From: Streptomyces sp. R21
GTDB lineage: Bacteria > Actinomycetota > Actinomycetes > Streptomycetales > Streptomycetaceae
Reading direction: 5' to 3'
Length of the DNA stretch: 64,000 bases
Assembly: GCF_041051975.1 (NCBI RefSeq)
Contig: NZ_CP163435.1
Coordinates: 7,171,001 to 7,235,000 of the forward strand
A program made the translations under genes and the position numbers. Under the pieces are notes generated by a model that saw nothing but the letters and a program-made list of their open reading frames with translations, did not search any database and was not told where the DNA came from. This document shows positions 16,647 to 24,443 of this stretch, piece by piece (positions within the stretch are counted from its first letter, which is position 1; each line of letters starts with the position of its first letter).

Positions 16647-16758
16647 TACAGACCTCCGGAGTGGGGGAACGAGGGCGGGAGCGGTGCGGACAGAGCATGC
16701 ACACGCCAACTTTCCCTGGTCCCGCGTTCCCCAACCCCACGGATGAAGATCAGGTGAA

Positions 16759-17211
16759 CTACTGCGCCGGTCCGCCCGCCTGCCGAGCCTGCTCGCGCAG
16801 CAGCTGGTGCAGCGGCTCCGCGGCCCGCTTGCGGTACTCCTGGATCGCCCAGCCGTTGCCGTCCGGGTCCTTGAAGTACATGAACGTGCCGCCGTCCTGC
16901 GGCGAGAACGCCTGCGGCTCGGTGACCTCCAGGCCGCGGGCCGTCAGCTCGTCGTACGCCGCCTTGGCGTCCGTGACGACCAGCTGCATCCCGTGGTACG
17001 TCCCCGGCTGCGGCGACCCCGTCGGGATCTGCAGCCCGTCGACCAGTGCGATCGAACAGCCGGACCCCGGCGGGGTCAGCTGCACGATCCGCACCCCCTC
17101 CATCACCTCGCTGTCGAGATCGACGTGGAAACCGACCTTGTCGCGGTAGAACTCCTTCGCCCGGTCCACGTCGGAGACCGGCATCAGGATCACTTCGAGC
17201 GTCATGTCCAT
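16759..17211 (-). CDS. VOC/glyoxalase-family protein
   Basis: A 150-residue vicinal oxygen chelate protein. It opens with EVILMPVSDVDRAKEFYRDK and has two betaalphabetabetabeta modules (about 4-60 and 65-125), the second ending GTFMYFKDPDGNGWAIQEYRK with the usual metal-ligand Glu. Relatives include glyoxalase, dioxygenases and bleomycin-type resistance proteins; the substrate cannot be told. GGGAG precedes the ATG at 17211. It is monocistronic and divergent from glnE. Confidence 0.85.
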   Translation of the reverse strand: MDMTLEVILMPVSDVDRAKEFYRDKVGFHVDLDSEVMEGVRIVQLTPPGSGCSIALVDGLQIPTGSPQPGTYHGMQLVVTDAKAAYDELTARGLEVTEPQAFSPQDGGTFMYFKDPDGNGWAIQEYRKRAAEPLHQLLREQARQAGGPAQ

Positions 17212-17348
17212 GGCTTGACTCCCTTGTCGTGCGCACGGGGCTCTCGCTTCGGGTCCTCCATACAGAAGCGGAAACCCGTCCGGGGCGCCACCGTGCGGAC
17301 GCGGGTTAGGCTCAGCTCCGTACGACCTTGATCCGACAGGAGGCCGGG

Positions 17349-20300
17349 ATGACGGCGCCGGGGCGCAGGAGCAGTACCTTCACGCGGCTGCTGCGGCACG
17401 GCTTCACCGACCCGTCGGCGGCCGAGCGGCTCCTGGAGAGCGCGGAGCTCGCGCCCATAAAGGCCGACCCCGTTCTGCTGGACGCGCTGGGCGCGACCGC
17501 CGACCCCGACCTGGCGCTGCTCGGGCTCGTCCGGCTCGTCGAGGCGCAGGACGGCCACACCGCCCAGCAGGAGCTGCTGGACACGCTCATCGCGGCGAAG
17601 CCGCTGCGCGACCGGCTCCTCGGGGTGCTCGGCGCCTCCGCGGCCCTCGCCGACCACCTCGCCCGGCACCCCCGGGACTGGCAGGCGCTCGTCATGTACG
17701 AGCCGCAGGACCTGCACCCCGGCGTCGTGGAGTTCGAGCGGGGCCTGGCCGAGGCCACCGACCCCGTCGCGCTGCGCGTCGCCTACCGCCGTTGCCTGCT
17801 CTCCATCGCCGCCCGCGACGTCTGCGGCACCACCGACATCGCCCAGACGGCCGCCGAGCTCGCCGACCTCGCGACCGCGACCCTGCGCGCCGCGCTCGCC
17901 ATCGCGCGCGCCGCCGCCCCCGACGACGCCGCACTGTGCCGGCTCGCGGTCATCGCGATGGGCAAGTGCGGCGGTCACGAACTCAACTACGTGTCCGACG
18001 TCGACGTGATCTTCGTCGGCGAGGCCACCGACGGCGCCGACGAGGGGAAGGCCGTCCAGGCGGCCACCCGGCTCGCCTCGCATCTGATGCGGATCTGCTC
18101 CGAGACCACCATCGAGGGCACCATCTGGCCCGTCGACGCCAACCTGCGCCCCGAGGGACGCAACGGCCCGCTGGTGCGCACGCTGAGCAGCCACCTCGCC
18201 TACTACCAACGCTGGGCCAAGACCTGGGAGTTCCAGGCGCTCCTCAAGGCCCGGCCGGTGGCCGGTGACCTCGAACTCGGCGAGGAGTACGTCGCCACGC
18301 TCGCCCCCCTCGTCTGGCAGGCCGCCGAACGCGAGAACTTCGTCCCCGACGTGCAGAAGATGCGCCGCCGGGTCGTCGAGAACATCCCCGCCGCCGAGGT
18401 CGACCGCGAACTGAAGCTCGGTCCCGGCGGCCTCCGCGACGTCGAATTCGCCGTCCAGCTCCTGCAGTTGGTGCACGGGCGGGTCGACACCTCGCTGCGC
18501 AGCGGGACCACGCTGGACGCGCTGAAGGCCCTCGCCGAAGGCGGGTACGTGGGGCGCGTCGACGCCGTCCAGCTCGACGACGCCTACCGCTTCCTGCGCT
18601 CCATGGAGCACCGCATCCAGCTCTACCGGCTGCGGCGCACCCACCTCGTGCCCGAGGGCGACGCCGACCTGCGGCGCATCGGACGGTCGCTCGGACTGCG
18701 CGCCGATCCCATCGCCGAGCTGAACCGCGAGTGGAAGCGGCACACCTCCGTCGTACGGCGGCTGCACGAGAAGCTCTTCTACCGGCCGCTGCTCGACGCC
18801 GTCGCCCAACTCTCCCCCACCCTCGAATTCGCTCGGGCGGGGGGACCCCCATCGGGCGAGACCCGGTTGAGCGCCGGTGCGGCCCGCGAGCGGCTCGTCG
18901 CCCTCGGGTACGCCGACCCGGCCGCCGCGCTGCGCCACCTGGAGGCCCTCGCCTCCGGCGTCAGTCGCAAGGCCGCGATCCAACGCACGCTGCTGCCCGT
19001 GCTGTTGGGCTGGTTCGCGGACTCCGCGGAACCGGATGCCGGGCTGCTCAACTTCCGCAAGGTGTCCGACGCGCTCGGCAAGACCCCTTGGTATCTGCGG
19101 CTGCTCAGGGACGAAGGGGCCGCCGCGGAGAACCTGGCGCGGGTGCTGTCCGCCGGGCGGCTCGCCCCCGATCTGCTGATGCGCGCGCCCGAGGCCGTCG
19201 CGCTGCTCGGGGACGGGGACGCGGGTGGGCTCGCGCCGCGTGAGCGGGGGCTGCTGGAGCAGGAGGTGCTTGCCGCGGTGGGGCGCGCGGACGGTGGTGA
19301 GCAGGCCGTCACCGCGGCGCGTGGAGTACGGCGGCGTGAGCTGTTCCGTACCGCCGCCGCCGACATCGTCGCCTCCTACGGCACCGAGGAGTCGCCTGCC
19401 GAGGCCGACCAAGGTGCGTTGGTCGATCGCGTCGGCGGGGCTGTCTCCGATCTCACCGCGGCCACCCTCGCCGGGACCCTGCGGGCCGTCGTCCGCGACG
19501 GGTGGGGGGACACGCTGCCCACCCGGTTCGCCGTCATCGGCATGGGGCGCTTCGGCGGGCATGAGTTGGGTTACGGCTCCGATGCCGATGTGCTGTTCGT
19601 GCACGAGCCGCGGGACGGGGTGGACGAGCAGGAGGCCTCGCGGGCTGCGAATGCCGTCGTCTCCGAGATGCGGCGGTTGTTGCAGGTGTCGAGTGCGGAT
19701 CCGCCGTTGCTGATCGACGCCGACCTGCGGCCCGAGGGCAAGTCCGGGCCGCTGGTGCGGACGCTCAAGTCGTACGAGGCGTATTACCGGCGCTGGTCGC
19801 TGGTGTGGGAGTCGCAGGCGTTGCTGCGGGCCGAAGTCGTCGCGGGGGACCTCGACCTGGGGCAGCGGTTCATCGAGCTGATCGATCCGCTGCGGTATCC
19901 GGCGGAGGGGCTGGGGGACGACGCCGTACGGGAGATCCGGCGGCTGAAGGCCCGGATGGAGACCGAGCGGATGCCGCGCGGGGCCGATCCCACGCTGCAC
20001 ACCAAGCTCGGGCGGGGCGGTCTGTCCGACGTGGAGTGGACCGTGCAGTTGCTTCAGCTGCAGCACGGGTGGGAGGAGCCGGGGCTGCGCACCACCCGGA
20101 CCCGGCAGGCGCTGGCCGCCGCGTGTGCCGCGGAGCTCATCTCCTCGGAGGACGCGGCGATACTGGACGAGGCGTGGGTGCTGGCTACGCGGGTGCGTAA
20201 CGCGGTGATGCTGGTGCGGGGGCGGGCCGGCGACACTTTTCCGTCGGACGGGCGTGAACTTGGGGCCGTGGGGCGGTACTTGGGGTACGGGCCGGGGCAT

Positions 20301-20381
20301 GTGGGCGACATGATCGACGGGTATCGGCGGACCACTCGGCGGGCTCGGGCCGTGGTGGAGGAGCTGTTCTACGGCGGGTAG
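17349..20381 (+). CDS. glnE: GlnE, bifunctional glutamine synthetase adenylyltransferase/adenylyl-removing enzyme
   Basis: A 1010-residue enzyme that adenylylates and deadenylylates the GlnA tyrosine according to nitrogen status. Both nucleotidyltransferase domains are visible: the N-terminal removing domain with GMGKCGGHELNYVSDVDVIF near 205 and the C-terminal adenylylating domain with GMGRFGGHELGYGSDADVLF near 732. Each is followed by an RPEGxxGPLVRTL loop and a helical domain. AGGAGG lies just before the ATG at 17349; an upstream TTG is rejected. A 45-bp repeat (18812-18856) inserts about 15 residues (SPTLEFARAGGPPSG) in the linker between the halves. Neither synthetase in this window carries the GlnA tyrosine motif, so its substrate lies elsewhere. 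Confidence 0.96.
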   Translation: MTAPGRRSSTFTRLLRHGFTDPSAAERLLESAELAPIKADPVLLDALGATADPDLALLGLVRLVEAQDGHTAQQELLDTLIAAKPLRDRLLGVLGASAALADHLARHPRDWQALVMYEPQDLHPGVVEFERGLAEATDPVALRVAYRRCLLSIAARDVCGTTDIAQTAAELADLATATLRAALAIARAAAPDDAALCRLAVIAMGKCGGHELNYVSDVDVIFVGEATDGADEGKAVQAATRLASHLMRICSETTIEGTIWPVDANLRPEGRNGPLVRTLSSHLAYYQRWAKTWEFQALLKARPVAGDLELGEEYVATLAPLVWQAAERENFVPDVQKMRRRVVENIPAAEVDRELKLGPGGLRDVEFAVQLLQLVHGRVDTSLRSGTTLDALKALAEGGYVGRVDAVQLDDAYRFLRSMEHRIQLYRLRRTHLVPEGDADLRRIGRSLGLRADPIAELNREWKRHTSVVRRLHEKLFYRPLLDAVAQLSPTLEFARAGGPPSGETRLSAGAARERLVALGYADPAAALRHLEALASGVSRKAAIQRTLLPVLLGWFADSAEPDAGLLNFRKVSDALGKTPWYLRLLRDEGAAAENLARVLSAGRLAPDLLMRAPEAVALLGDGDAGGLAPRERGLLEQEVLAAVGRADGGEQAVTAARGVRRRELFRTAAADIVASYGTEESPAEADQGALVDRVGGAVSDLTAATLAGTLRAVVRDGWGDTLPTRFAVIGMGRFGGHELGYGSDADVLFVHEPRDGVDEQEASRAANAVVSEMRRLLQVSSADPPLLIDADLRPEGKSGPLVRTLKSYEAYYRRWSLVWESQALLRAEVVAGDLDLGQRFIELIDPLRYPAEGLGDDAVREIRRLKARMETERMPRGADPTLHTKLGRGGLSDVEWTVQLLQLQHGWEEPGLRTTRTRQALAAACAAELISSEDAAILDEAWVLATRVRNAVMLVRGRAGDTFPSDGRELGAVGRYLGYGPGHVGDMIDGYRRTTRRARAVVEELFYGG
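18812..18856 (+). repeat. 45-bp structured repeat, copy 1, in frame inside glnE
   Basis: This copy matches 42560-42604 at 38 of 45 positions. It starts CTCCCCCA and contains TTCGCTCG and GGGGGGACCCCCAT. It can fold CCCCC (3-7) with GGGGG (28-33), and CCC (9-11) with GGG (24-26). The changed positions 9, 10, 25 and 26 in the other copy keep these pairs. Confidence 0.8.
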
Positions 20382-20434
20382 CGGTCCTCGGTCTGGTTGC
20401 GGGCCGTCGTCGGCTGCGGTGGCTCGTGGGGGTC

Positions 20435-20547
20435 GGGGCCGCGCCGGTACATCCGCCCGCATCCGTACGGATCGGCTGGGGGTTACAAGGGGGCTGTCTT
20501 CTCTTGATCCGTTCGGATGCGGGCATTTGATGTACCGGCACGGCCCC
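20435..20547. repeat. Long inverted-repeat element, copy A
   Basis: Arms at 20435-20473 (39 bases) and 20506-20547 (42 bases) are complementary except for two substitutions and a 3-base insertion, around a 32-base loop. The outer core GGGGCCGYGCCGGTACATC and the flank ACCGGCACGGCCCCTTCCG recur in the element at 51303-51421. The right arm is coding sequence for the last residues of the EamA transporter. It may also end transcription between the convergent glnE and eamA genes. Confidence 0.8.
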
Positions 20548-21442
20548 TTCCGTCGGATCGCGGGTGCCGGCAGGTGGGGGTGGGGGTGCGGGTGAGGGCC
20601 ACTCCGGTCAGGACCACGGCCATGCCTGCTATTACGCGAAGGCCTACGTGCTCGCCCAGCACCAGTGCACCCAGGGCCACCGAGACAACCGGCAGCAGGT
20701 AGCCCACCGTTGCTGCGCTCGTGGGGCCCTCGTCCGCTATCAGGCGGTAGTTGAGGTAGAAGGTGACGCCCGTGCCGAGGGTGCCGAGGACGGTGACTGC
20801 CAGGAGGGCGGTGGCGTCCGGGTGCAGGGGGCCCGCGGTGGGGAGGGCGAGGGTGGTCCAGGCAGTGGCGGCGAGGAGTTGGGCGGCCGACGTGGCCATG
20901 GGGGCCTTGTTGGCGGTGAGTTTGCGGGCCATGTAGGCGAAGGCGACGGCGTAGCTTGCCGCGGCGCCCAGGAGGGAGAGGGCGCTCCAGGTCAGCAGGC
21001 CCGACCGGTGCCAGGGGGCGAAGATCAGCAGGGTGCCCGCGAAGCCCAGGGCCAGGCCGGTCAGGCGTAGCGGGTGCAGGTTGCGGTCGGTGCCCAGGAG
21101 GGCGCCGATCAGCAGGGACCAGAGGGGGGTCGTGGCGTTCAGTACGCCCGCGATGCCCGAGTCGACCGTCTGCTCGCCTATGCCGAACAGGGCGAAGGGG
21201 ATGGCGTTGCAGAAGAGGGCGGCTATGGCCAGGTGGCCCCAGATGGAGCGGTTCCTCGGGAGGCGTTGGCCGGCTCGGCGGGCCAGTGCGAGGAGGACCA
21301 GGGTGCCCAGGGCGCAGCGCGTGATGGTGATCTGGGCGGGGGAGAGGCCGTGGTTCAGGGCCAGCTTGATCCAGAAGAAACCCGAACCCCAGAGGAGGGC
21401 GAGTGTCGCCATGCGGAGGGAGGAGGAGAGGTGGCGGGGCAT
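20483..21442 (-). CDS. EamA/DMT-superfamily transporter
   Basis: A 319-residue exporter with ten hydrophobic helices arranged as two EamA repeats (about 8-140 and 150-285). It opens MATLALLWGSGFFWIKLAL and has the typical VGYLLPVVSVALGALVLGE near the end. About 35 residues after the last helix (TPTCRHPRSDGRGRAGTSNAR) are encoded by the long inverted-repeat element and are unlikely to be conserved. The substrate is probably an amino acid or metabolite. It is divergent from a LysR regulator across a shared 71-base region, the classical arrangement for a LysR-controlled exporter. Confidence 0.88.
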   Translation of the reverse strand: MPRHLSSSLRMATLALLWGSGFFWIKLALNHGLSPAQITITRCALGTLVLLALARRAGQRLPRNRSIWGHLAIAALFCNAIPFALFGIGEQTVDSGIAGVLNATTPLWSLLIGALLGTDRNLHPLRLTGLALGFAGTLLIFAPWHRSGLLTWSALSLLGAAASYAVAFAYMARKLTANKAPMATSAAQLLAATAWTTLALPTAGPLHPDATALLAVTVLGTLGTGVTFYLNYRLIADEGPTSAATVGYLLPVVSVALGALVLGEHVGLRVIAGMAVVLTGVALTRTPTPTCRHPRSDGRGRAGTSNARIRTDQEKTAPL

Positions 21443-21463
21443 GGGTTCAGCGTTGATTAATTT

Positions 21464-21479
21464 ACTTGTGAGGACAAGT
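21464..21479. promoter_or_regulatory. LysR-type operator between eamA and lysR
   Basis: The perfect dyad ACTTGT-GAGG-ACAAGT lies midway between the divergent starts. It fits the T-N11-A LysR recognition rule and is AT-rich against the surrounding GC. It is probably the autoregulatory and activating site. Confidence 0.65.
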
Positions 21480-21513
21480 GAAGAGTTTTGTATGCACTGT
21501 TAAGCTGTGCTGC

Positions 21514-22410
21514 ATGCTTGATGTGCGACGTATGCAGGTGCTGCGGGCCGTGGTCAGTAGTGGGTCGGTGACGGCTGCTGCGGGATTCTTGGGGTACACG
21601 CCGTCCGCCGTCAGTCAGCAGGTCGCGGCTCTGGAGAAGGAGGCCGGGACCGCGCTTCTGGAGCGGGTCGGCCGTGGGGTGCGGCCCACTCCCGCGGGGC
21701 TGTTGCTCACCGAGCACGCGGACATCATCGGGCGGCAGGTCGCCGAGACGGAGGCCGCCCTCGCCGATCTGCTGGCCGGGCGCACCGGGCGGCTCGCGGT
21801 GCGGTACTTCGCCACCGCCGGGGTGCCGCTGATGGCACCGGCGATCGCGCGGATGCGGGCCGAGCATCCGCGGGTGCAGGTGGAGCTGAAGCTCGGTGAA
21901 GCCGATGATCCACTGCCCGAGGTGCGTGAGGGGCGGGCCGATCTCGCGTTGGTGGTGCGGCCGCGCGGCGAGGAGCCTGCCGGTGTGCGGCTGGTGCACC
22001 TGCTGGACGATCCCTATCGTGCCGTGCTGCCCGTGGGGCACCCGCTCGCCGGTGAGCGGGTTGTTGATCTGGCCGCGTTGGCCGATGAGCCCTGGGTCGG
22101 CAGTGAGCGGGCCGGGTCCTGTCTGGATGCTCAGCTCGATGCCTGTGCCGCGGCCGGCTTCAGCCCCGGGTTCGTGGTGGAGAGCGAGGACCACATCACC
22201 GCTCAGGGGTTTGTCGCGGCCGGGCTGGGCGTCAGTCTGATTCCCCGGCTCGGGCTGGGCGCGCCTCATCCGGGGGTCGTGGTGCGGGCCGTGCGAGGGC
22301 CCGAGCCCCTGCGGATCATCTATGCGGCCGTACGGGAGACGGCGTCACCGCAGCCCGCGCTGCGGGGGCTGCTCGACGCCCTGCGGGACGCGGCTCACGC
22401 GGGGCCCTGA
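21514..22410 (+). CDS. LysR family transcriptional regulator
   Basis: A 298-residue regulator. The winged HTH at about 1-60 reads RRMQVLRAVVSSGSVTAAAGFLGYTPSAVSQQVAALEKEAG, and the effector-binding domain (about 85-295) has two alpha/beta lobes. The ATG at 21514 gives the family start MLDVRRMQVL; there is no clear Shine-Dalgarno, so a short leader or the ATG at 21478 is possible. It probably controls the divergent EamA exporter in response to that exporter's substrate. Confidence 0.87.
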   Translation: MLDVRRMQVLRAVVSSGSVTAAAGFLGYTPSAVSQQVAALEKEAGTALLERVGRGVRPTPAGLLLTEHADIIGRQVAETEAALADLLAGRTGRLAVRYFATAGVPLMAPAIARMRAEHPRVQVELKLGEADDPLPEVREGRADLALVVRPRGEEPAGVRLVHLLDDPYRAVLPVGHPLAGERVVDLAALADEPWVGSERAGSCLDAQLDACAAAGFSPGFVVESEDHITAQGFVAAGLGVSLIPRLGLGAPHPGVVVRAVRGPEPLRIIYAAVRETASPQPALRGLLDALRDAAHAGP

Positions 22411-22415
22411 GGGGC

Positions 22416-23273
22416 TTACGCCTTGGTGGGCAGAAAGGGGCCGCCCCGCGCCGCCACCGTGCGCGGCAGGGCGTACGGCAGTGATCCGTACCAGAGGCGG
22501 GCCATGGTGTAGCCGAAGGCCAGGCAGAGGATGCCGCCCACCGCGTCCAGCCAGAAGTGGTTGGCCGTCGCCACGATGACCATCAGGGTGGCGACCGGAT
22601 AGAGCAGGCCCAGGATGCGGGCCCACGGCGCCGACGCCAGGGCGAAGATCGTCAGCCCGCACCACAGCGACCAGCCGATGTGCATCGACGGCATCGCCGC
22701 GTACTGGTTCGACATGTGCTTCAGGTCGCCCGACGCCATCGAGCCCCACGTCTGGTGCACCACGACCGTGTCCACGAAGTCGCCGCCGTTCATCAGGCGG
22801 GGCGGGGCCAGCGGGTAGAAGTAGTAGCCGACCAGGGCGACCGCGGTGGTGGCGAAGAGGGCCAGGCGCGCCGCGGCGTAGCGGCCGGGGTGGCTGCGGA
22901 ACAGCCACACCAGCACACTCAGCGTGATCACGAAGTGCAGCGTCGCGTAGTAGTAGTTCATGCCGACGATCAGCCATGTCACCGAGTTCACGGCGTGGTT
23001 GACGGACTCCTCGAAGGCGATCCCGAGGTGGTGCTCGGTCCGCCAGATCCAGTCGGCGTTGTGCAGTGCCTGCGTCTTCTGCTCGGGCACCGCGTTGCGG
23101 ATGAGCGAGTACGTCCAGTAACTCAGAGCGATCAGAAGGATCTCGAACCAGAGGCGGGGGCGGCGCGGGCGCCGCAGTCTGCGCAGGAATCCCCTTCCCG
23201 CCTCCGCGTCCGCGACGGGGCGTGGAGTGACCTGATCTTGGCCTTCCAGTGTCGTCACGGTGATATCACCCAT
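22416..23273 (-). CDS. PAP2-family membrane phosphatase/inositolphosphotransferase-like enzyme
   Basis: A 285-residue membrane enzyme of the PAP2_3 type. A cytoplasmic tail of about 45 residues is followed by roughly six helices. The PAP2 catalytic signatures are PLAPPRLM, AAMPSMHIGWS (general-acid His) and ATANHFWLDAVGG (nucleophile His and Asp). Relatives dephosphorylate lipid phosphates or transfer phosphoinositol to lipids; the actual substrate is open. The ATG at 23273 is chosen since translation further upstream is not membrane-like. It converges on lysR with a 5-base gap. Confidence 0.83.
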   Translation of the reverse strand: MGDITVTTLEGQDQVTPRPVADAEAGRGFLRRLRRPRRPRLWFEILLIALSYWTYSLIRNAVPEQKTQALHNADWIWRTEHHLGIAFEESVNHAVNSVTWLIVGMNYYYATLHFVITLSVLVWLFRSHPGRYAAARLALFATTAVALVGYYFYPLAPPRLMNGGDFVDTVVVHQTWGSMASGDLKHMSNQYAAMPSMHIGWSLWCGLTIFALASAPWARILGLLYPVATLMVIVATANHFWLDAVGGILCLAFGYTMARLWYGSLPYALPRTVAARGGPFLPTKA

Positions 23274-23383
23274 AGGCACAGAGTCTGCCAGAAAAGCCTT
23301 CCCGCACCGATCATCCCCTGGTCGCGTTCCCGTCGCACGTTCTACACCGCGGGTAGGCGTGCGGGGCGCCCCCTTTCTCCTCC

Positions 23384-24442
23384 TTAGGGACGATTCCGGT
23401 CCCCAGGGGCAGAAGCGGTCGAACCGCGCACCACCAGTTCCGGCATGAACACGAACTCGCTGTGCGGTGCGGGCGTCCCGCCGATCTCCTCCAGCAACGT
23501 GCGCACCGCCGCCTGTCCCATCGCCGGGACGGGCTTGCGGATCGTCGTCAGCGGCGGATCGGTGAAGGCGATCAACGGCGAGTCGTCGAAGCCGACCACC
23601 GAGATGTCCTTCGGCACGTCCAGGCCGCGCTGGCGCGCCGCCCGTATCGCGCCCAGCGCCATCATGTCGCTCGCGCACACCACCGCCGTGCAGCCGCGGT
23701 CCATGAGGGCGGCGGCCGCGGCCTGGCCACCCTCCAGGGTGTAGAGGGAGTGCTGGACCAGGCGCTGCTCGATGTCGTCGGGGGCCAGCCCGAGCTGCTC
23801 CTGCATCGAGCGCACGAAGCCCTCTATCTTGCGCTGGACCGGCACGAACCGCTTCGGGCCGAGGGCCAGACCTATGCTGTTGTGCCCCAACGAGACGAGG
23901 TGGGTGACCGCGAGCGCCATCGCCGCGCGGTCGTCGGGCGAGATGAACGGCGCCTGGACCTTGGGGGAGAAGCCGTCCACGAGGACGAACGGGACGCCCT
24001 GGGCCCGCAACTGTTCGTAGCGCTGCATGTCCGCAGAGGTGTCGGCGTGCAGGCCGGAGACGAAGATGATGCCCGCGACCCCGCGGTCCACCAGCATCTC
24101 CGTCAGCTCGTCCTCGGTGGAGCCGCCCGGGGTCTGGGTGGCGAGCACCGGGGTGTAGCCCTGGCGAGTCAGCGCCTGGCCGATGACCTGCGCCAGGGCA
24201 GGGAATATCGGGTTCTCCAGCTCCGGCGTGATCAGCCCCACCAGGCCCTCGCTGCGCTGCCGCAGCCGCACCGGGCGCTCGTACCCGAGCACGTCGAGCG
24301 CGGCCAGGACGGACTGGCGGGTGGTAGCGGCGACGCCCGGCTTCCCGTTCAGGACGCGGCTGACAGTCGCCTCACTGACCCCCGCCTGGGCTGCGATGTC
24401 GGCAAGCCGTGTGGTCACAGGATTGGACTGTACCGGTCGCAT
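23384..24442 (-). CDS. malR: MalR, LacI-family repressor of maltose and starch genes
   Basis: A 352-residue LacI/GalR regulator, near-identical in my memory to Streptomyces MalR/Reg1. The N-terminal HTH reads TTRLADIAAQAGVSEATVS and the hinge helix RQSVLAALDVLGYERP. The effector domain has periplasmic-binding-protein lobes with VVGFDDSPLIAFTDPPLTT. The repressor releases DNA on maltotriose-like inducers. Two starts are possible, ATG 24442 or GTG 24418; the GTG gives the usual N-terminus and neither has a strong SD. It follows the aglA stop by one base, so it is at least partly co-transcribed with the mal operon and autoregulated. Confidence 0.92.
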   Translation of the reverse strand: MRPVQSNPVTTRLADIAAQAGVSEATVSRVLNGKPGVAATTRQSVLAALDVLGYERPVRLRQRSEGLVGLITPELENPIFPALAQVIGQALTRQGYTPVLATQTPGGSTEDELTEMLVDRGVAGIIFVSGLHADTSADMQRYEQLRAQGVPFVLVDGFSPKVQAPFISPDDRAAMALAVTHLVSLGHNSIGLALGPKRFVPVQRKIEGFVRSMQEQLGLAPDDIEQRLVQHSLYTLEGGQAAAAALMDRGCTAVVCASDMMALGAIRAARQRGLDVPKDISVVGFDDSPLIAFTDPPLTTIRKPVPAMGQAAVRTLLEEIGGTPAPHSEFVFMPELVVRGSTASAPGDRNRP

Positions 24443-24443
24443 G

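Noticed and set aside
17202..20462. A 1086-codon minus-strand frame opposite glnE
   Set aside because: It is the shadow of glnE, with low-complexity Arg/Gly/Pro/Gln composition and no family resemblance.
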